DNA of 64,000 bases from Planctomycetaceae bacterium (GCA_039680605.1 JBDKTA010000048.1:1-64000); one strand, 5' to 3'; counted from the first letter of the stretch, positions 1 through 7,868 are shown. Numbers and translations are program-made. The notes: generated by a model from the letters alone, not told the origin.

Positions 1-126
1 GTCGCGCAGCCCATCGCCCGCCCCTTTCGCCCGATCGTCCGCCCTCAGCCCGGCAGTCCCAAGGCTCTGTTCCAGGCGCAGCTAGCCGAAGATCGGCAAC
101 GTCGCCTCAAAAGGGGCGACCTGTGA
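1..126 (+). CDS. C-terminal end of an unidentified protein (partial)
   Basis: The first reading frame is open from the first base and ends at TGA 124-126. It gives 41 residues that are Pro/Arg-rich at first and end in a charged stretch (QLAEDRQRRLKRGDL). The composition looks like the tail of a real GC-rich gene, and codon third positions are mostly G or C. The start lies outside the window. I do not recognise the protein. The frame could be open by chance because of the high GC content. Confidence 0.35.
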   Translation, partial: VAQPIARPFRPIVRPQPGSPKALFQAQLAEDRQRRLKRGDL

Positions 127-351
127 ATTGTGCAGCGTGCGACGGAAAAGACGAGCAGGCCCTTGCCCGGGCGCTTCGCCGCAGCGAAAATATACGCAGA
201 CCGCTGGGGCCGGTGGGGTTCGTCAAAAGCTCCATGCCGCCCCCCCAAAAAAAAGGAGAAGTAAACGGGACGAAGACCGCTGAAGCGGTCCTGCAGAAGG
301 AATGAGCGGTCCGGTGGCGGCGTTTAACCACAAAGGCAGCGAGGCTCTTTA

Positions 352-1137
352 TCATTTTCCGTCGATCGCGCCGGGGCAAATCACCGAGTCGGCTGGGGAG
401 TTGGCCGGACAGATGCCGTCGCCGCTGAGGGCATCGGCGTAGATCTCGTCGCCGTGGATGACCGAGTCGGGAGTGGGCCTTGTGTGAAAGCCTACGGTGC
501 CGCCCCGCGTCAGGTAGGAGATGCCGTCGCGGTGATTTTGAAGATCGTCGGACTTCTTCACGACCGGGTCGGCCGCGCCGCGCTTGGCCATGTCGGCCAT
601 GAACACGCTGTTGGCAGTGAACCCGCCTTTTTCCGGACTGATCGAAGGATTGGCCGCGCTTCGGGTGCCCTGGAGGTTCTTGTCGTAGGGGAACTGGATT
701 CCGTACGAGAACTGCGTGTCGGACGACCAGCCGTTGATCTTGATGGTCGTTCCGTCGACCATGCGCGGCTTCCAGTCCTTGTCGCCGCCGCACTTGAGGA
801 TGTTCTCGGGAATCAAGGCTCTCTCGACGAGCACCCAGATCTCGTTCATCGGAGCGACCGCAACGTCTTCGAGCTTGTCGCTGGTGCCGGCTGGCTCATA
901 CTTGGCTGCTGCATCGCCGCTGACATGGCCGCGGATGCGCGCGAACCTGGCATTCTTTAGTTCATATTCCCGGAAGGCCCCGCCGATGATCTTGAGATTC
1001 GCCTGGCACGCACTTTTCCGCGCTTCGCTGATCGCATTGCCGATCCCGCAGCCGCTGCCATAGAACATCACGGCCACCAGCATCGATACCGCCACGACGA
1101 CAACCAGCAACTCCACCAGAGTGAACGCTTTCTTCAT
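352..1137 (-). CDS. Type IV prepilin-like / type II secretion pseudopilin
   Basis: Protein of 261 residues. The N-terminus MKKAFTLVELLVVVVAVSML is a class III prepilin signal: a short basic leader, a cleavage site before Phe5 and the conserved Glu at +5 of the mature protein, followed by the hydrophobic helix that packs into a pilus or pseudopilus. Family knowledge predicts cleavage and N-methylation by a PilD-type peptidase. The rest is a soluble domain with a GTVGFHTRPTPDS stretch near the end. It does not clearly match the DUF1559 ending typical of many planctomycete prepilins. GGGAG lies 7 nt before the ATG. The gene is 17 nt downstream of a sensor kinase on the same strand, so the two are probably co-transcribed. 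Confidence 0.8.
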   Translation of the reverse strand: MKKAFTLVELLVVVVAVSMLVAVMFYGSGCGIGNAISEARKSACQANLKIIGGAFREYELKNARFARIRGHVSGDAAAKYEPAGTSDKLEDVAVAPMNEIWVLVERALIPENILKCGGDKDWKPRMVDGTTIKINGWSSDTQFSYGIQFPYDKNLQGTRSAANPSISPEKGGFTANSVFMADMAKRGAADPVVKKSDDLQNHRDGISYLTRGGTVGFHTRPTPDSVIHGDEIYADALSGDGICPANSPADSVICPGAIDGK

Positions 1138-1154
1138 GACCAGGCTCCCATGTG

Positions 1155-1955
1155 TTATGGATTCAGCGTCAGGGTGAAGGACGCGCCGGCGCCGGGTTGG
1201 CTTTGGGCTTCGATCGTTCCGCCGGCGGCGGTGACGATCTCGCGGCAGACGGCCAGGCCCAGACCGTTGCCGCCCGAGCCGTCGGGGCGCTGGCCGGTGG
1301 TGAAGAAGGGGTCGAAGATCAGCGGCAGATTCTCCGGGGCGATCCCCGGGCCATTGTCGGACACCTGCACGACGGTGCGGCCGCCCTCGGTCCAGGCCTT
1401 GACCGCGAGCCTGCGCGGGCCTTTGCTGCCCAGCAACGCCGTACGGGCGTTCATCAGCAGATTCAGCAGCACCTGGTGCAGTTCGACCGGCCGGGCGAGC
1501 ACCGTCAAATCTTCCGGCACGTCGAGTGCCAGGTCGATGCGGTCCTTGGCCGGTTCGCGCGCCATCGCGGCCAGCACGTCCTGCACGGCCTGTCGCACGT
1601 TGACGTGCTGGGCCTGGGCCTCGCCCGGGCCGCTGATGCCCAGGATCGCCTGGCAGATCTCTGCCGCCCGCGCGCCGCCGGTAGCGGCGTGGGTCAGGGC
1701 CTTGTCCGTCAGCGAGGGGTTGCGTTTGGCCAGCGTGGCGTAGTTGAGGATCGGCGTGAGAATGTTGTTGAACTCGTGGGCGACCATCGCCGCGACGGTC
1801 CCGATCGTCGCGAGGCGCTGAGCGTGACGCAACTGGTTCGTCAACGCCTGAACCTGCGCCTCCAGGCGGGTCACCTGCTCCTGATGAGAGTCTGTACTGG
1901 ATGCAGAAATAGCGGACACTCCGGCGAATCCTTTAGTGCGACGCGGTTTCACCAT
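1155..1955 (-). CDS. Cytoplasmic sensor histidine kinase
   Basis: Protein of 266 residues from ATG 1955. The open frame runs further upstream to 2090, but that part reads through a palindromic repeat and is rejected as coding. A short coiled-coil-like segment (QEQVTRLEAQVQALTNQLRH) leads into an H-box with MVAHEFNNILTPIL, then an ATPase domain with the N-box (LHQVLLNLLMNARTAL), the G1 box DNGPGI and the G2 motif GNGLGLAVCRE. There is no membrane segment and no recognisable sensor domain, so the input must come through a partner. The AHEFNN type of H-box is common in NtrB-like kinases. No response regulator is adjacent. It precedes the pseudopilin gene by 17 nt. Confidence 0.85.
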   Translation of the reverse strand: MVKPRRTKGFAGVSAISASSTDSHQEQVTRLEAQVQALTNQLRHAQRLATIGTVAAMVAHEFNNILTPILNYATLAKRNPSLTDKALTHAATGGARAAEICQAILGISGPGEAQAQHVNVRQAVQDVLAAMAREPAKDRIDLALDVPEDLTVLARPVELHQVLLNLLMNARTALLGSKGPRRLAVKAWTEGGRTVVQVSDNGPGIAPENLPLIFDPFFTTGQRPDGSGGNGLGLAVCREIVTAAGGTIEAQSQPGAGASFTLTLNP

Positions 1956-2042
1956 CGACCGGCGCTTCCGCCGGCCGCACAAATGCTCTATTATGTTATC
2001 GGGTTTCGAGCCGATTTCCTTGAAGGCATCCCCTCGGGAAGC

Positions 2043-2149
2043 AGCATGGGCATCTTGCCCATGAGTAGCACGGGCGTCTCGCCCGTTCAAACTGCCGGGG
2101 CATGGCCGGGACGGCCATGCGACTCACGGGCGAGACGCCCGTGCTACGA
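2043..2149. repeat. GGGCGTCTCGCCC-type inverted repeat
   Basis: Two nested inverted repeats. CATGGGCATCTTGCCCATG is itself palindromic, and the stretch around CACGGGCGTCTCGCCCGT is repeated inverted as ACGGGCGAGACGCCCGTGCT near the end. Related copies lie at 3570-3685, 5824-5882 and 33190-33362. Read as protein it gives the spurious peptide GRDARATHGQDAHA, which contaminates open frames that run through it. Confidence 0.8.
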
Positions 2150-2188
2150 AGTTCCCGGCCGAGGACGTTACGAAGGAAGCATCTGACC

Positions 2189-2461
2189 ATGGACGGCGGG
2201 GCACAACTGGACGCGCTGATCGCTCTGGCCGAGAGCCTGGAGATCACGGTGCGCTGCATCGCCGGGCGCCCCGGCGATGGGGCCTCTGCCGCAGACCTCG
2301 TGCGCCTCAACGGCAAGAGCGTGCTGTTTCTGGACTCGACCGCGCCGCCGGCCGAACAGGCCACGGCCGTGGCCAAGGCCTTGGCGGGCCGGCCGGAGCT
2401 CCAGGACCGGTTCCTGCCCCCCGCGCTGCGCGAAGCCATCGACCGCGCAGGAGGCCGATGA
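2189..2461 (+). CDS. Conserved-looking small hypothetical protein
   Basis: Protein of 90 residues from ATG 2189, with GAAGGAAG about 10 nt upstream. The longer open frame from 2102 reads through the repeat and is rejected. The sequence has an amphipathic N-terminus (MDGGAQLDALIALAESLEIT), a hydrophobic strand (KSVLFLDSTAP) and the ending FLPPALREAIDRAGG. The pattern 'gene product stored as a strand, then PPALREA' resembles a small uncharacterised family I have a vague memory of, but I cannot name a function. There are no Cys, no membrane segment and no recognisable catalytic motif. Confidence 0.65.
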   Translation: MDGGAQLDALIALAESLEITVRCIAGRPGDGASAADLVRLNGKSVLFLDSTAPPAEQATAVAKALAGRPELQDRFLPPALREAIDRAGGR

Positions 2462-2507
2462 ATTATGCGTCGCGGCAGATTCGACGGCCGTCAAAAAGCA
2501 ATACAAA

Positions 2508-2672
2508 GCTGCTCTGTGTTCTCTGTGTCTCTGTGGTCGAATTGTTTTGGTGCGAACGCGCGGGGCAAGCCCCGCCGCTAACGCTGCAAGCAAGAACCGG
2601 GTGGAGGGAGTTGGTTCCGCGCTGCCCGGTTTGTTGTTCAATTGGAAATTGTAAATTGGAAATCGAAAATCA
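2508..2672. repeat. Composite intergenic repeat block
   Basis: Contains degenerate 9-mers (variants of CTCTGTGTT between 2513 and 2540, which read as LCVLCVSVV), then the palindrome GCGGGGCAAGCCCCGC at 2562-2577 (also at about 15784 and 37766), then near-tandem ATTGGAAATTGTAA units at 2640-2672. There is no credible gene here. Confidence 0.6.
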
Positions 2673-2693
2673 CTGCGCCTTGAGTAGATAGCA

Positions 2694-3530
2694 ATGTCAC
2701 TACTGTCACTGATCAATCCGCGGCGGCTGCTCGACCGCTCCGGGCACGACCTGCTGGTGATGGGCGACGAGCGCCTCGCGGCCGAACCGCCCGGGCGATT
2801 TGCCAACACGGGGTTTGCGCTGATGCTGGCGGCCGCCGTCTGGGGCGTGGGCGCGGCATGGCTGTGGGGGGCGTCGTGGGAGCTCTTCGGCGGCGTGGGC
2901 AATTCGGAACTGGCCATGCCGGCGGCTGTCACATTGGCGGCGATCGTCGCCTGGCCGCTGCGGCGGGCTCTGGCGTCGCTGGTGGAAACGCTGTTCGGTC
3001 GCGACGCGACGGTGCGGTCCCTGTGCGGGGCGGCGCTGCTGATCCTGATGTTCGCGGCGATGTTTCACCTCAAGGCCGATTGGTCGCGCAGCGAGTGGGC
3101 GATGTGGCAGCCGATAGCGGGCATCCGCCCGCAGTGCAAGATTTACCGCGTGCTGATCCTCATGCCGCTGTGGGGCTGCTGGTCCATGCTGGCGGTTTGC
3201 CAGTTCTGCAAGAAACCTCCGGCCGAACCCGACGGCAAGGGCGGCACGTCTGCCCCGATGGCGACGTTCGCCCGCTCGTGCGGGCCCGGCGCGACGGCCT
3301 TGTGGCTGGCCATCGCCCTGGCGGCCAGCATGGGCTACTACGGATACATGGGCGAAGGGGCGCAACTGACGATGGCCGGCGCGAGCATCGCCGCGGCCAT
3401 CGTTGGAACGCTGATCCTGTGCCGGCTCGGGGGCGGGCTCACGCGGCGCGCCCTGCTGGCGGGCAACGCCCTGACGCAACTGGTGCATCTGCTGACGTTC
3501 CTGGCGCTGCAAAACATTGCCATCGCCTGA
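2694..3530 (+). CDS. Polytopic membrane protein of unknown function
   Basis: Protein of 278 residues with about six to seven predicted membrane helices, at roughly residues 38-60, 75-92, 108-125, 150-170, 200-218, 225-245 and 255-275. The soluble N-terminus (INPRRLLDRSGHDLLVMGDE) and a loop with CQFCKKPP near residue 170 are the only distinctive parts. The Cys pairs (CQFC plus an upstream C) could bind a metal, but this is speculation. I do not recognise the family. It is followed by a repeat block and then ribH, so any operon link to ribH is doubtful. Confidence 0.65.
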   Translation: MSLLSLINPRRLLDRSGHDLLVMGDERLAAEPPGRFANTGFALMLAAAVWGVGAAWLWGASWELFGGVGNSELAMPAAVTLAAIVAWPLRRALASLVETLFGRDATVRSLCGAALLILMFAAMFHLKADWSRSEWAMWQPIAGIRPQCKIYRVLILMPLWGCWSMLAVCQFCKKPPAEPDGKGGTSAPMATFARSCGPGATALWLAIALAASMGYYGYMGEGAQLTMAGASIAAAIVGTLILCRLGGGLTRRALLAGNALTQLVHLLTFLALQNIAIA

Positions 3531-3569
3531 GAACCGGCGTATAGTACGACATCGCTGGATCGGTGGTTT

Positions 3570-3685
3570 TCGTGTGGCGGACATCCTGTCCGCGCGTGTC
3601 GCGGGCGGCCCGCCCGCGCAATGCGATAAACCATGCGAAGGCAAGATGCCTTCGCCACGCGCGGGCGAGACGACCGCGACACGGT
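3570..3685. repeat. GGGCGTCTCGCCC-family repeat block
   Basis: Series of short palindromes (GCGGACATCCTGTCCGC, GCGGGCGGCCCGCCCGC, GAAGGCAAGATGCCTTC and a GCGGGCGAGACGACC variant) in front of ribH. It is the same family as 2043-2149 and separates the membrane-protein gene from ribH. Confidence 0.7.
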
Positions 3686-3707
3686 CCCAAACCCGAGGAG
3701 CCGCAGC

Positions 3708-4196
3708 ATGAACGTATATCAAGGCAATCTGGTGGCGCCGGCCGGCGCCAAGTTCGCCATCATCGTCAGCCGCTTCAATGAGTTCGTCACCGGCAAGCTC
3801 CTGGAAGGCTGCCTCGACGGCCTGGTGCGCCATGACGTCAAGGACGACGATATCGACGTCGTCTGGTCGCCGGGGGCCTTCGAGATCCCCGTGCTGGCCC
3901 AGCAGCTCGCGGCCACCAAGCGATACGCGGCCGTCATCTGCCTCGGGGCCGTCATCCGCGGCGGGACCGACCATTATCAGTACGTCGCCTCGGAAGTCGC
4001 CAAGGGCGTGGCGATGGCCTCGATGAGCACCTCCGTGCCGTGCATCTTCGGCGTGCTGACGTGCGACACTGTCGAGCAGGCCGTCGACCGCGCCGGCGCC
4101 AAGAGCGGCAACAAGGGCGCCGCCGCCGCCGCGGCCGCTCTGGAAATGGCCAACCTCATCAGCCAGTTGCCCAGCGCGACCAAGCGGGGCAAGTAA
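3708..4196 (+). CDS. ribH: 6,7-dimethyl-8-ribityllumazine synthase
   Basis: Protein of 162 residues, the normal length. It condenses 5-amino-6-(D-ribitylamino)uracil with 3,4-dihydroxy-2-butanone 4-phosphate, the next-to-last step of riboflavin synthesis. Family motifs are all visible: [14 protein letters not shown] near residue 21, SPGAFEIPV near 54 (ribityl-uracil binding), and [14 protein letters not shown] with the catalytic His at about 89. The C-terminus ends in KRGK. GAGGAG lies 7 nt before ATG 3708; the open frame upstream reads through repeat DNA. nusB starts 4 nt after the stop, so the two are probably co-transcribed. Confidence 0.97.
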   Translation: MNVYQGNLVAPAGAKFAIIVSRFNEFVTGKLLEGCLDGLVRHDVKDDDIDVVWSPGAFEIPVLAQQLAATKRYAAVICLGAVIRGGTDHYQYVASEVAKGVAMASMSTSVPCIFGVLTCDTVEQAVDRAGAKSGNKGAAAAAAALEMANLISQLPSATKRGK

Positions 4197-4200
4197 CGCT

Positions 4201-4623
4201 GTGCTAGCCCGCCATCGCGCAAGACGCCTGGCCCTTCAGGGGCTCTGCTGCCTCGACGTGCAGGGACCCGCGGCTCGCCCGAACCTCAGGGAATTCTTCG
4301 CCGACAGCGACGAAGACCCCGCCACGCGCAATGAGGCCGCCAAAATGCTCGACGTGGCGCTGCAGCGACGCGACGAGGCCGACGCCATCATGACCCGCCA
4401 CGCCAAACACTGGGACCTGCAGCGCCTGGCGATGGTCGACCGAAACGTGCTGCGACTGACGATCGCCGAGATGATCGACGGCCGCACGCCCGCCAAGGTC
4501 GCCATCACCGAAGGCATCAAGCTGGCCCAGGAGTTTTCCACCGCCGAAAGCCCGAGATTCATCAACGGCATCCTGGACGCGGTGGCGAGGGAATTGGGTT
4601 TGGAAGAAGAAAGAAAATCCTAA
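4201..4623 (+). CDS. nusB: Transcription antitermination factor NusB
   Basis: Protein of 140 residues from GTG 4201. It is an all-helical RNA-binding protein that acts with NusE (S10) on boxA in rRNA operons. The arginine-rich start (RHRARRLALQGLCCLD) and the ending TAESPRFINGILDAVARELG are the usual NusB signatures. Its position 4 nt behind ribH follows the widespread ribH-nusB pairing. A GTG start is chosen because there is no room for an ATG between ribH and the conserved N-terminus. Confidence 0.95.
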   Translation: MLARHRARRLALQGLCCLDVQGPAARPNLREFFADSDEDPATRNEAAKMLDVALQRRDEADAIMTRHAKHWDLQRLAMVDRNVLRLTIAEMIDGRTPAKVAITEGIKLAQEFSTAESPRFINGILDAVARELGLEEERKS

Positions 4624-4840
4624 ACACTAAATCCTAAATCCTAAACAAATTCAAAAGGACAAATCGAATGATCGAAAGAAAAACCCTAAACTCTAATATC
4701 GAAATACTAAGCAAATTCAAAACAGACAAAATCAAATGATCAAAACCGGGATGGTATCGCGGCGTGTTTTGGTGATTAGAGTTTTTGAATTTGGTTCTTG
4801 TTTAGGATTTAGAGCTTAGGACTTAGGATTTGGAGTTCCA
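4617..4840. repeat. CCTAAAT heptamer arrays with inverted partner
   Basis: The left side holds degenerate CCTAAAT heptamers (4617-4647) and the right side inverted units (TTTAGGATTTAGAGCTTAGG, 4800-4833). In between, about 65 nt is duplicated: the stretch 4617-4675 recurs with changes at 4682-4745, sharing CAAATTCAAAA, GACAAA and AATGATC. The block is AT-rich, unlike the flanking genes. It lies between nusB and ftsY and may form a long hairpin. Confidence 0.75.
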
Positions 4841-4842
4841 AA

Positions 4843-5760
4843 GTGGCTTTGTTCAGAAAAGCAATCGAGAAGCTCGCCGCCGGGCTGGCCCGGACGCGGC
4901 AGAAATTTGTCGGCTCGCTCAAGTCGCTGCTGACGGGGCGAAAGCTCGACCATGCTCTGCTGGACGACATCGAGGCCGAGCTCATCCAGGCCGACATCGG
5001 CGTCGCGGCGGCCACCAAGATCTGCTCCGATCTCGAAGCGGCCTTTAAGGACAAACGCATCGAGAAGGGCGACGACGCCATCGGGTTCCTCAAGGACGAG
5101 CTCAAGAAATATTGGCCGCCCGCCGACCGCTCCCTGCGGCTGGCCGCACAGGGGCCCACCGTCGTGATGGTCGCCGGCGTCAACGGAGCGGGCAAGACCA
5201 CCTCCGTGGCCAAGCTCGCCTACCAGTTCAAGTCCGAGGGCAAGAAGGTCGTGCTCGCCGCGGCGGACACGTTCCGCGCCGCGGCCGTCGAGCAGCTCAC
5301 CATCTGGGCGGGGCGCATCGGCGTCGAGATCGTCGCCGGCAAGGGCGCCGACCCGGCGGCCGTGGTCTTCGACGCCTGCGACGCGGCGACGGCCCGCGGG
5401 GCGGACATTCTGCTGGTGGACACGGCCGGGCGGCTTCACACGCAGGACCACCTGATGCGCGAGCTGACGAAGATTCGCGACGTGGTGGCCCGCAAGATCC
5501 CCGGCGCCCCGCACGAGGTGCTGCTGGTGGTCGACGCCACGACCGGCCAGAACGCCATCAACCAGGCCAAGGTCTTCTCCAAGGCCATCGACGTGACGGG
5601 CATCTTCCTGGCCAAGCTCGACGGCACCGCCAAAGGCGGCATCGTGGTAGCCATCCGCTCCGAGGTGAACATCCCCGTAAAGTTCGTCGGCCTCGGCGAG
5701 ACCTACGAAGACGTGGAACCCTTCGACCCGGACCAGTTCGTCGAAGCTCTCTTCGCGTGA
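4843..5760 (+). CDS. ftsY: Signal recognition particle receptor FtsY
   Basis: Protein of 305 residues from GTG 4843. It is the SRP GTPase that docks ribosome-nascent chains on the membrane. The N domain (about 1-95) is followed by the G domain: P-loop GVNGAGKTT near 112, [17 protein letters not shown], and [10 protein letters not shown] with Ala where TKLD is usual. It ends with the GLGE box ([13 protein letters not shown]). The acidic A domain of E. coli FtsY is absent, as in many short bacterial forms. Four-residue GTP specificity (KLD) is intact, so it should be active. Confidence 0.97.
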   Translation: MALFRKAIEKLAAGLARTRQKFVGSLKSLLTGRKLDHALLDDIEAELIQADIGVAAATKICSDLEAAFKDKRIEKGDDAIGFLKDELKKYWPPADRSLRLAAQGPTVVMVAGVNGAGKTTSVAKLAYQFKSEGKKVVLAAADTFRAAAVEQLTIWAGRIGVEIVAGKGADPAAVVFDACDAATARGADILLVDTAGRLHTQDHLMRELTKIRDVVARKIPGAPHEVLLVVDATTGQNAINQAKVFSKAIDVTGIFLAKLDGTAKGGIVVAIRSEVNIPVKFVGLGETYEDVEPFDPDQFVEALFA

Positions 5761-5761
5761 G

Positions 5762-5882
5762 TGGGTGGCACAGCCTTTCCAGGCTGTGAGGCCACAGGCT
5801 GGAAAGCCTGTGCCACCTGTCGGATCGTGTCGCGGGCGTCTCGCCCGCGCGTGCCGAGGGCATCTTGCCCTCGCTGGGGCAG
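5762..5882. repeat. Strong hairpin plus GGGCGTCTCGCCC repeat behind ftsY
   Basis: GGTGGCACAGCCTTTCCAGG at 5763 onward is repeated inverted up to 5816, giving a near-perfect stem of about 24 bp with a very short loop. A copy of the GGGCGTCTCGCCC family follows (5829-5875). The hairpin begins 1-3 nt after the ftsY stop. It has no T-run, so it is not a standard intrinsic terminator, but it could stabilise the mRNA end. Confidence 0.75.
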
Positions 5883-5915
5883 GTGCGACTTTTGCACATG
5901 CCGCGCTTAACCCTC

Positions 5916-5944
5916 TTGACAGAACCGGCCGATATAGTGATGAT
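5916..5944 (+). promoter_or_regulatory. Sigma-70-type promoter for tRNA-Asn
   Basis: TTGACA at 5916-5921, then 17 nt, then GATGAT at 5939-5944, with the better -10 match GATAAT at 5942-5947 at a longer spacing. It lies about 35 nt before the tRNA gene. Confidence 0.45.
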
Positions 5945-5980
5945 AATACCTTCCGGCCCCGAGGCCGGGAGTGACTACCT

Positions 5981-6052
5981 TCCCCGATAGCTCAATGGTA
6001 GAGCGAGCGGCTGTTAACCGCTAGGTTCTAGGTTCAAATCCTAGTCGGGGAG
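5981..6052 (+). tRNA. tRNA-Asn (anticodon GUU)
   Basis: 72 nt. The acceptor stem TCCCCGA pairs with TCGGGGA, followed by discriminator G at 6052. The D-arm has GCTCAATGGTAGAGC, the anticodon stem AGCGG/CCGCT encloses CTGTTAA with anticodon GTT, and the T-loop is GTTCAAATC. CCA is not encoded. A GIY-YIG cassette with terminal inverted repeats begins 1 nt behind it. Confidence 0.96.
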
Positions 6053-6053
6053 T

Positions 6054-6551
6054 CCTTCGACTCGCTGCGCTCGCTCAGGACTTCGTCCTCACGGCTGCAC
6101 GGCGTAGAGTCAGGGAAACTGTATCCTGGGGAAGCGAGTCGAAGGATGCTGAGCGAACGAAGTGAGTCGAAGCATTCCCTGATCGCGGCGCTCGCTCAGG
6201 ATGCTGAGCGAGCCCAGCGAGTCGAAGCAGTCTGGCACGTTTACATCCTCCTCTGTCGCGATGGTGCGTACTACGTCGGCGTAACCAATGACCTCGAGCG
6301 TCGCTGCAGTGAGCATTTCACCGGCCGCGGCGGCCACTACACCAAGTACAATCCGCCCCTCCGCCTGGCATGGCACGAGGCTCATCCCACCCGCGCGGCT
6401 GCCGAAGCACGGGAACGACAACTCAAAGGCTGGACTCGCCGAAAGAAACAAGCTCTCATGGCCGGAGACTTGGCGCTGTTGAAGAGACTCTAAGGAACCT
6501 TTCGCCCCGCCAAGAGCAAAGTCCTGAGCGAGCAAATGAGCGAGTCGAAGG
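6054..6551. mobile_element. Putative repeat-bounded GIY-YIG cassette behind tRNA-Asn
   Basis: A 28-nt sequence at 6054-6081 (CCTTCGACTCGCT...GCTCAGGAC) is repeated inverted at 6521-6551, with a 3-nt length difference in the middle. These arms bound a unit of about 500 bp whose only gene is a GIY-YIG protein. Further copies of the same repeat, in both orientations, sit at about 6130-6230. The left arm starts 1 nt after the tRNA 3' end. Seen: the arms, the gene and the position. Inferred: that the unit moves or has moved. No transposase is present. Confidence 0.5.
6146..6493 (+). CDS. Small GIY-YIG endonuclease-domain protein
   Basis: Protein of 115 residues. The GIY-YIG domain starts near residue 30 with VWHVYILLCRDGAYYVGVTN: the VYIL strand, the YVG (equivalent to YIG) and then ERRCSEHFTGRGGHYTKYN, followed by the helix RAAAEARERQLKGWTRRKKQAL. 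This is the UvrC/YhbQ-like single-domain form. Residues 1-29 (SERSESK..., AERAQRVEA) are encoded by copies of the flanking inverted repeat; ATG 6146 is the only in-frame ATG before the domain. Substrate is unknown; the family cuts DNA structures. A frameshifted relative lies at 11681-11805. Confidence 0.85.
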   Translation: MLSERSESKHSLIAALAQDAERAQRVEAVWHVYILLCRDGAYYVGVTNDLERRCSEHFTGRGGHYTKYNPPLRLAWHEAHPTRAAAEARERQLKGWTRRKKQALMAGDLALLKRL

Positions 6552-6655
6552 GCAACGGCCCAAACTCTCTGACTCTCCGGTGAACAGCTCGCCAGTGGTT
6601 AACAGACCCGTCCGCACCGGGACCATGAGCAATTTACGCCAGCAGGCCGAGCGAA

Positions 6656-7123
6656 TCACGCGCCGATGCCGTAGAAGTAGACGGTTCTGGTGCTGCGGTC
6701 GATCACGAGGTAATGTGTGCCCTGGTGGGTCCAGCCGTTCTTTACGTCGCTCAGTTCGTAGCATTCTTTCGTGGAGATAGATGCCGGGTCCCAGGCTGGC
6801 GTGAAACGGTCGTACCCGGCAGGAAGCTTGAAGCGGAAGGAAATGGATGCCCAGGTGGCGGGCTTAAACCCTTGGGCAATCACCGCGTCGATGTCCGCCT
6901 TGGATGCGTTGAACCGCAGATAAAGGCTATAGCCCTGCCATGTGTCCCCGACACCTTGCAGGTTGGTGATGCTGGCGGAAATGGGATTCTGGATGGTGTA
7001 TTGAAACATCTCCTGTGGCATGTTGGCCGAAGAAGGCCCGCTCCCCGAATCGCAGCCAGCAAGCACAAGACAAACGAGCGTCAGCAACCCATAGGAAATT
7101 CGCTTCAATGCTTCCCCCCTCAT
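6656..7123 (-). CDS. Putative lipoprotein
   Basis: Protein of 155 residues from ATG 7123, which overlaps the stop of the upstream gene in an ATGA arrangement (translational coupling). The N-terminus KRISYGLLTLVCLVLAGCDS is a lipoprotein signal with the lipobox LAGC, so the mature protein should be lipid-anchored. The mature part is globular, with about 130 residues and aromatic-rich strands (YSLYLRFN, WASISFRF, THYLVIDRSTRTVYFYG). I do not recognise the family. It pairs with the membrane protein encoded just upstream, and both lie between copies of a dispersed repeat. Confidence 0.7.
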   Translation of the reverse strand: MRGEALKRISYGLLTLVCLVLAGCDSGSGPSSANMPQEMFQYTIQNPISASITNLQGVGDTWQGYSLYLRFNASKADIDAVIAQGFKPATWASISFRFKLPAGYDRFTPAWDPASISTKECYELSDVKNGWTHQGTHYLVIDRSTRTVYFYGIGA

Positions 7124-7512
7124 GGTCCGTAGATGGTGACGAATTCGCTGTACGTTACCAGCATCGCTGTCTGATGCAGGACCAGGAACGCCGCGCACAA
7201 AGCCAAGTTCAGCGCACCGAAACTACCTGCCGTCACTCGCCATAGCCGTCTGTGAAACATCCAAGCCGCCGCGAGGCCCATTACCATTGCCGCAGCGCTT
7301 GCCAAATAGACCATCGAGAAGTAACCATCGGCAACATGGTTCATTCCCGGCTGGCTATTGTAGGTGAACCAGAACAACCGGAGTCGATTAGCGATTTCCA
7401 GCCCCAAGCCGATCGCGGCCACGGCTGCAACCAGCAGGCACAACGCAGCAGTAGTCTGGCGAAGTCGCCCGATCGCCCCTGATGTTGATGGTTGGGCTTC
7501 CATAGTGCTCAT
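7120..7512 (-). CDS. Small integral membrane protein
   Basis: Protein of 130 residues with about four hydrophobic helices (near 20-42, 65-85, 95-115 and possibly 115-128). The loop RLFWFTYNSQPGMNHVADGYF after the first helix is probably outside. Function unknown. The stop overlaps the start of the downstream lipoprotein gene by 4 nt, so they form a coupled pair. It could be a small sensor or a carrier; the sequence gives no hint. Confidence 0.65.
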   Translation of the reverse strand: MSTMEAQPSTSGAIGRLRQTTAALCLLVAAVAAIGLGLEIANRLRLFWFTYNSQPGMNHVADGYFSMVYLASAAAMVMGLAAAWMFHRRLWRVTAGSFGALNLALCAAFLVLHQTAMLVTYSEFVTIYGP

Positions 7513-7868
7513 TATCGGCTGTGTTGGCGGGAGATGTCCAGCGCGATTCGTCCGGCAACAGCCGGTTGCTTCCGCATCCTACCGCCATTTCGAACTCGCG
7601 CCGGGTAAGTAAGAGAAGGACGAGCAACACCAACCCAGCCAGACAGCGTGCCGGTCGCTAAGCGAAGGCCGTTGTGGGCGCTTCCGCAAGGAGCCCGCAA
7701 TGCGCCACGAACTGGACGACCGGATCGAACCGAGATCGCATCGGGCGTCGTGTTGCGTGGCCGGGCTGGGAGCATTAGTATGAGCATCGACTGGGGGGGG
7801 TAAGCCGTCAACAGGGGTTAATGAAGATCAGACGGCATGCCAGTCGCAACGATAGAAAGGAGTCGGCT
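7513..7868. other. Gene-free stretch with one dispersed repeat
   Basis: Contains the repeat half at 7583-7633 (see 13574-13657), where TTTCGAACTCGCGCCGGG is followed by TAAGTAAGAGAAGGACGAG. A G8 run lies at 7793-7800. No open frame with gene-like codon use was seen. GAAAGGAG near 7856 is the ribosome site of the next gene. Confidence 0.6.

Noticed and set aside
123-305. A 60-residue open frame starting at GTG that overlaps the stop of the partial gene
   Set aside because: The overlap looks like coupling, but the protein is low-complexity, ends in a repeat-like stretch and has no ribosome site; not supported.
4617-4840. CRISPR array
   Set aside because: The repeats are 7 nt, degenerate and without unique spacers; no cas genes are in the window.
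5764-5816. Intrinsic terminator of ftsY
   Set aside because: The hairpin is strong but has no T-run; it is treated as a repeat that might protect the mRNA end.
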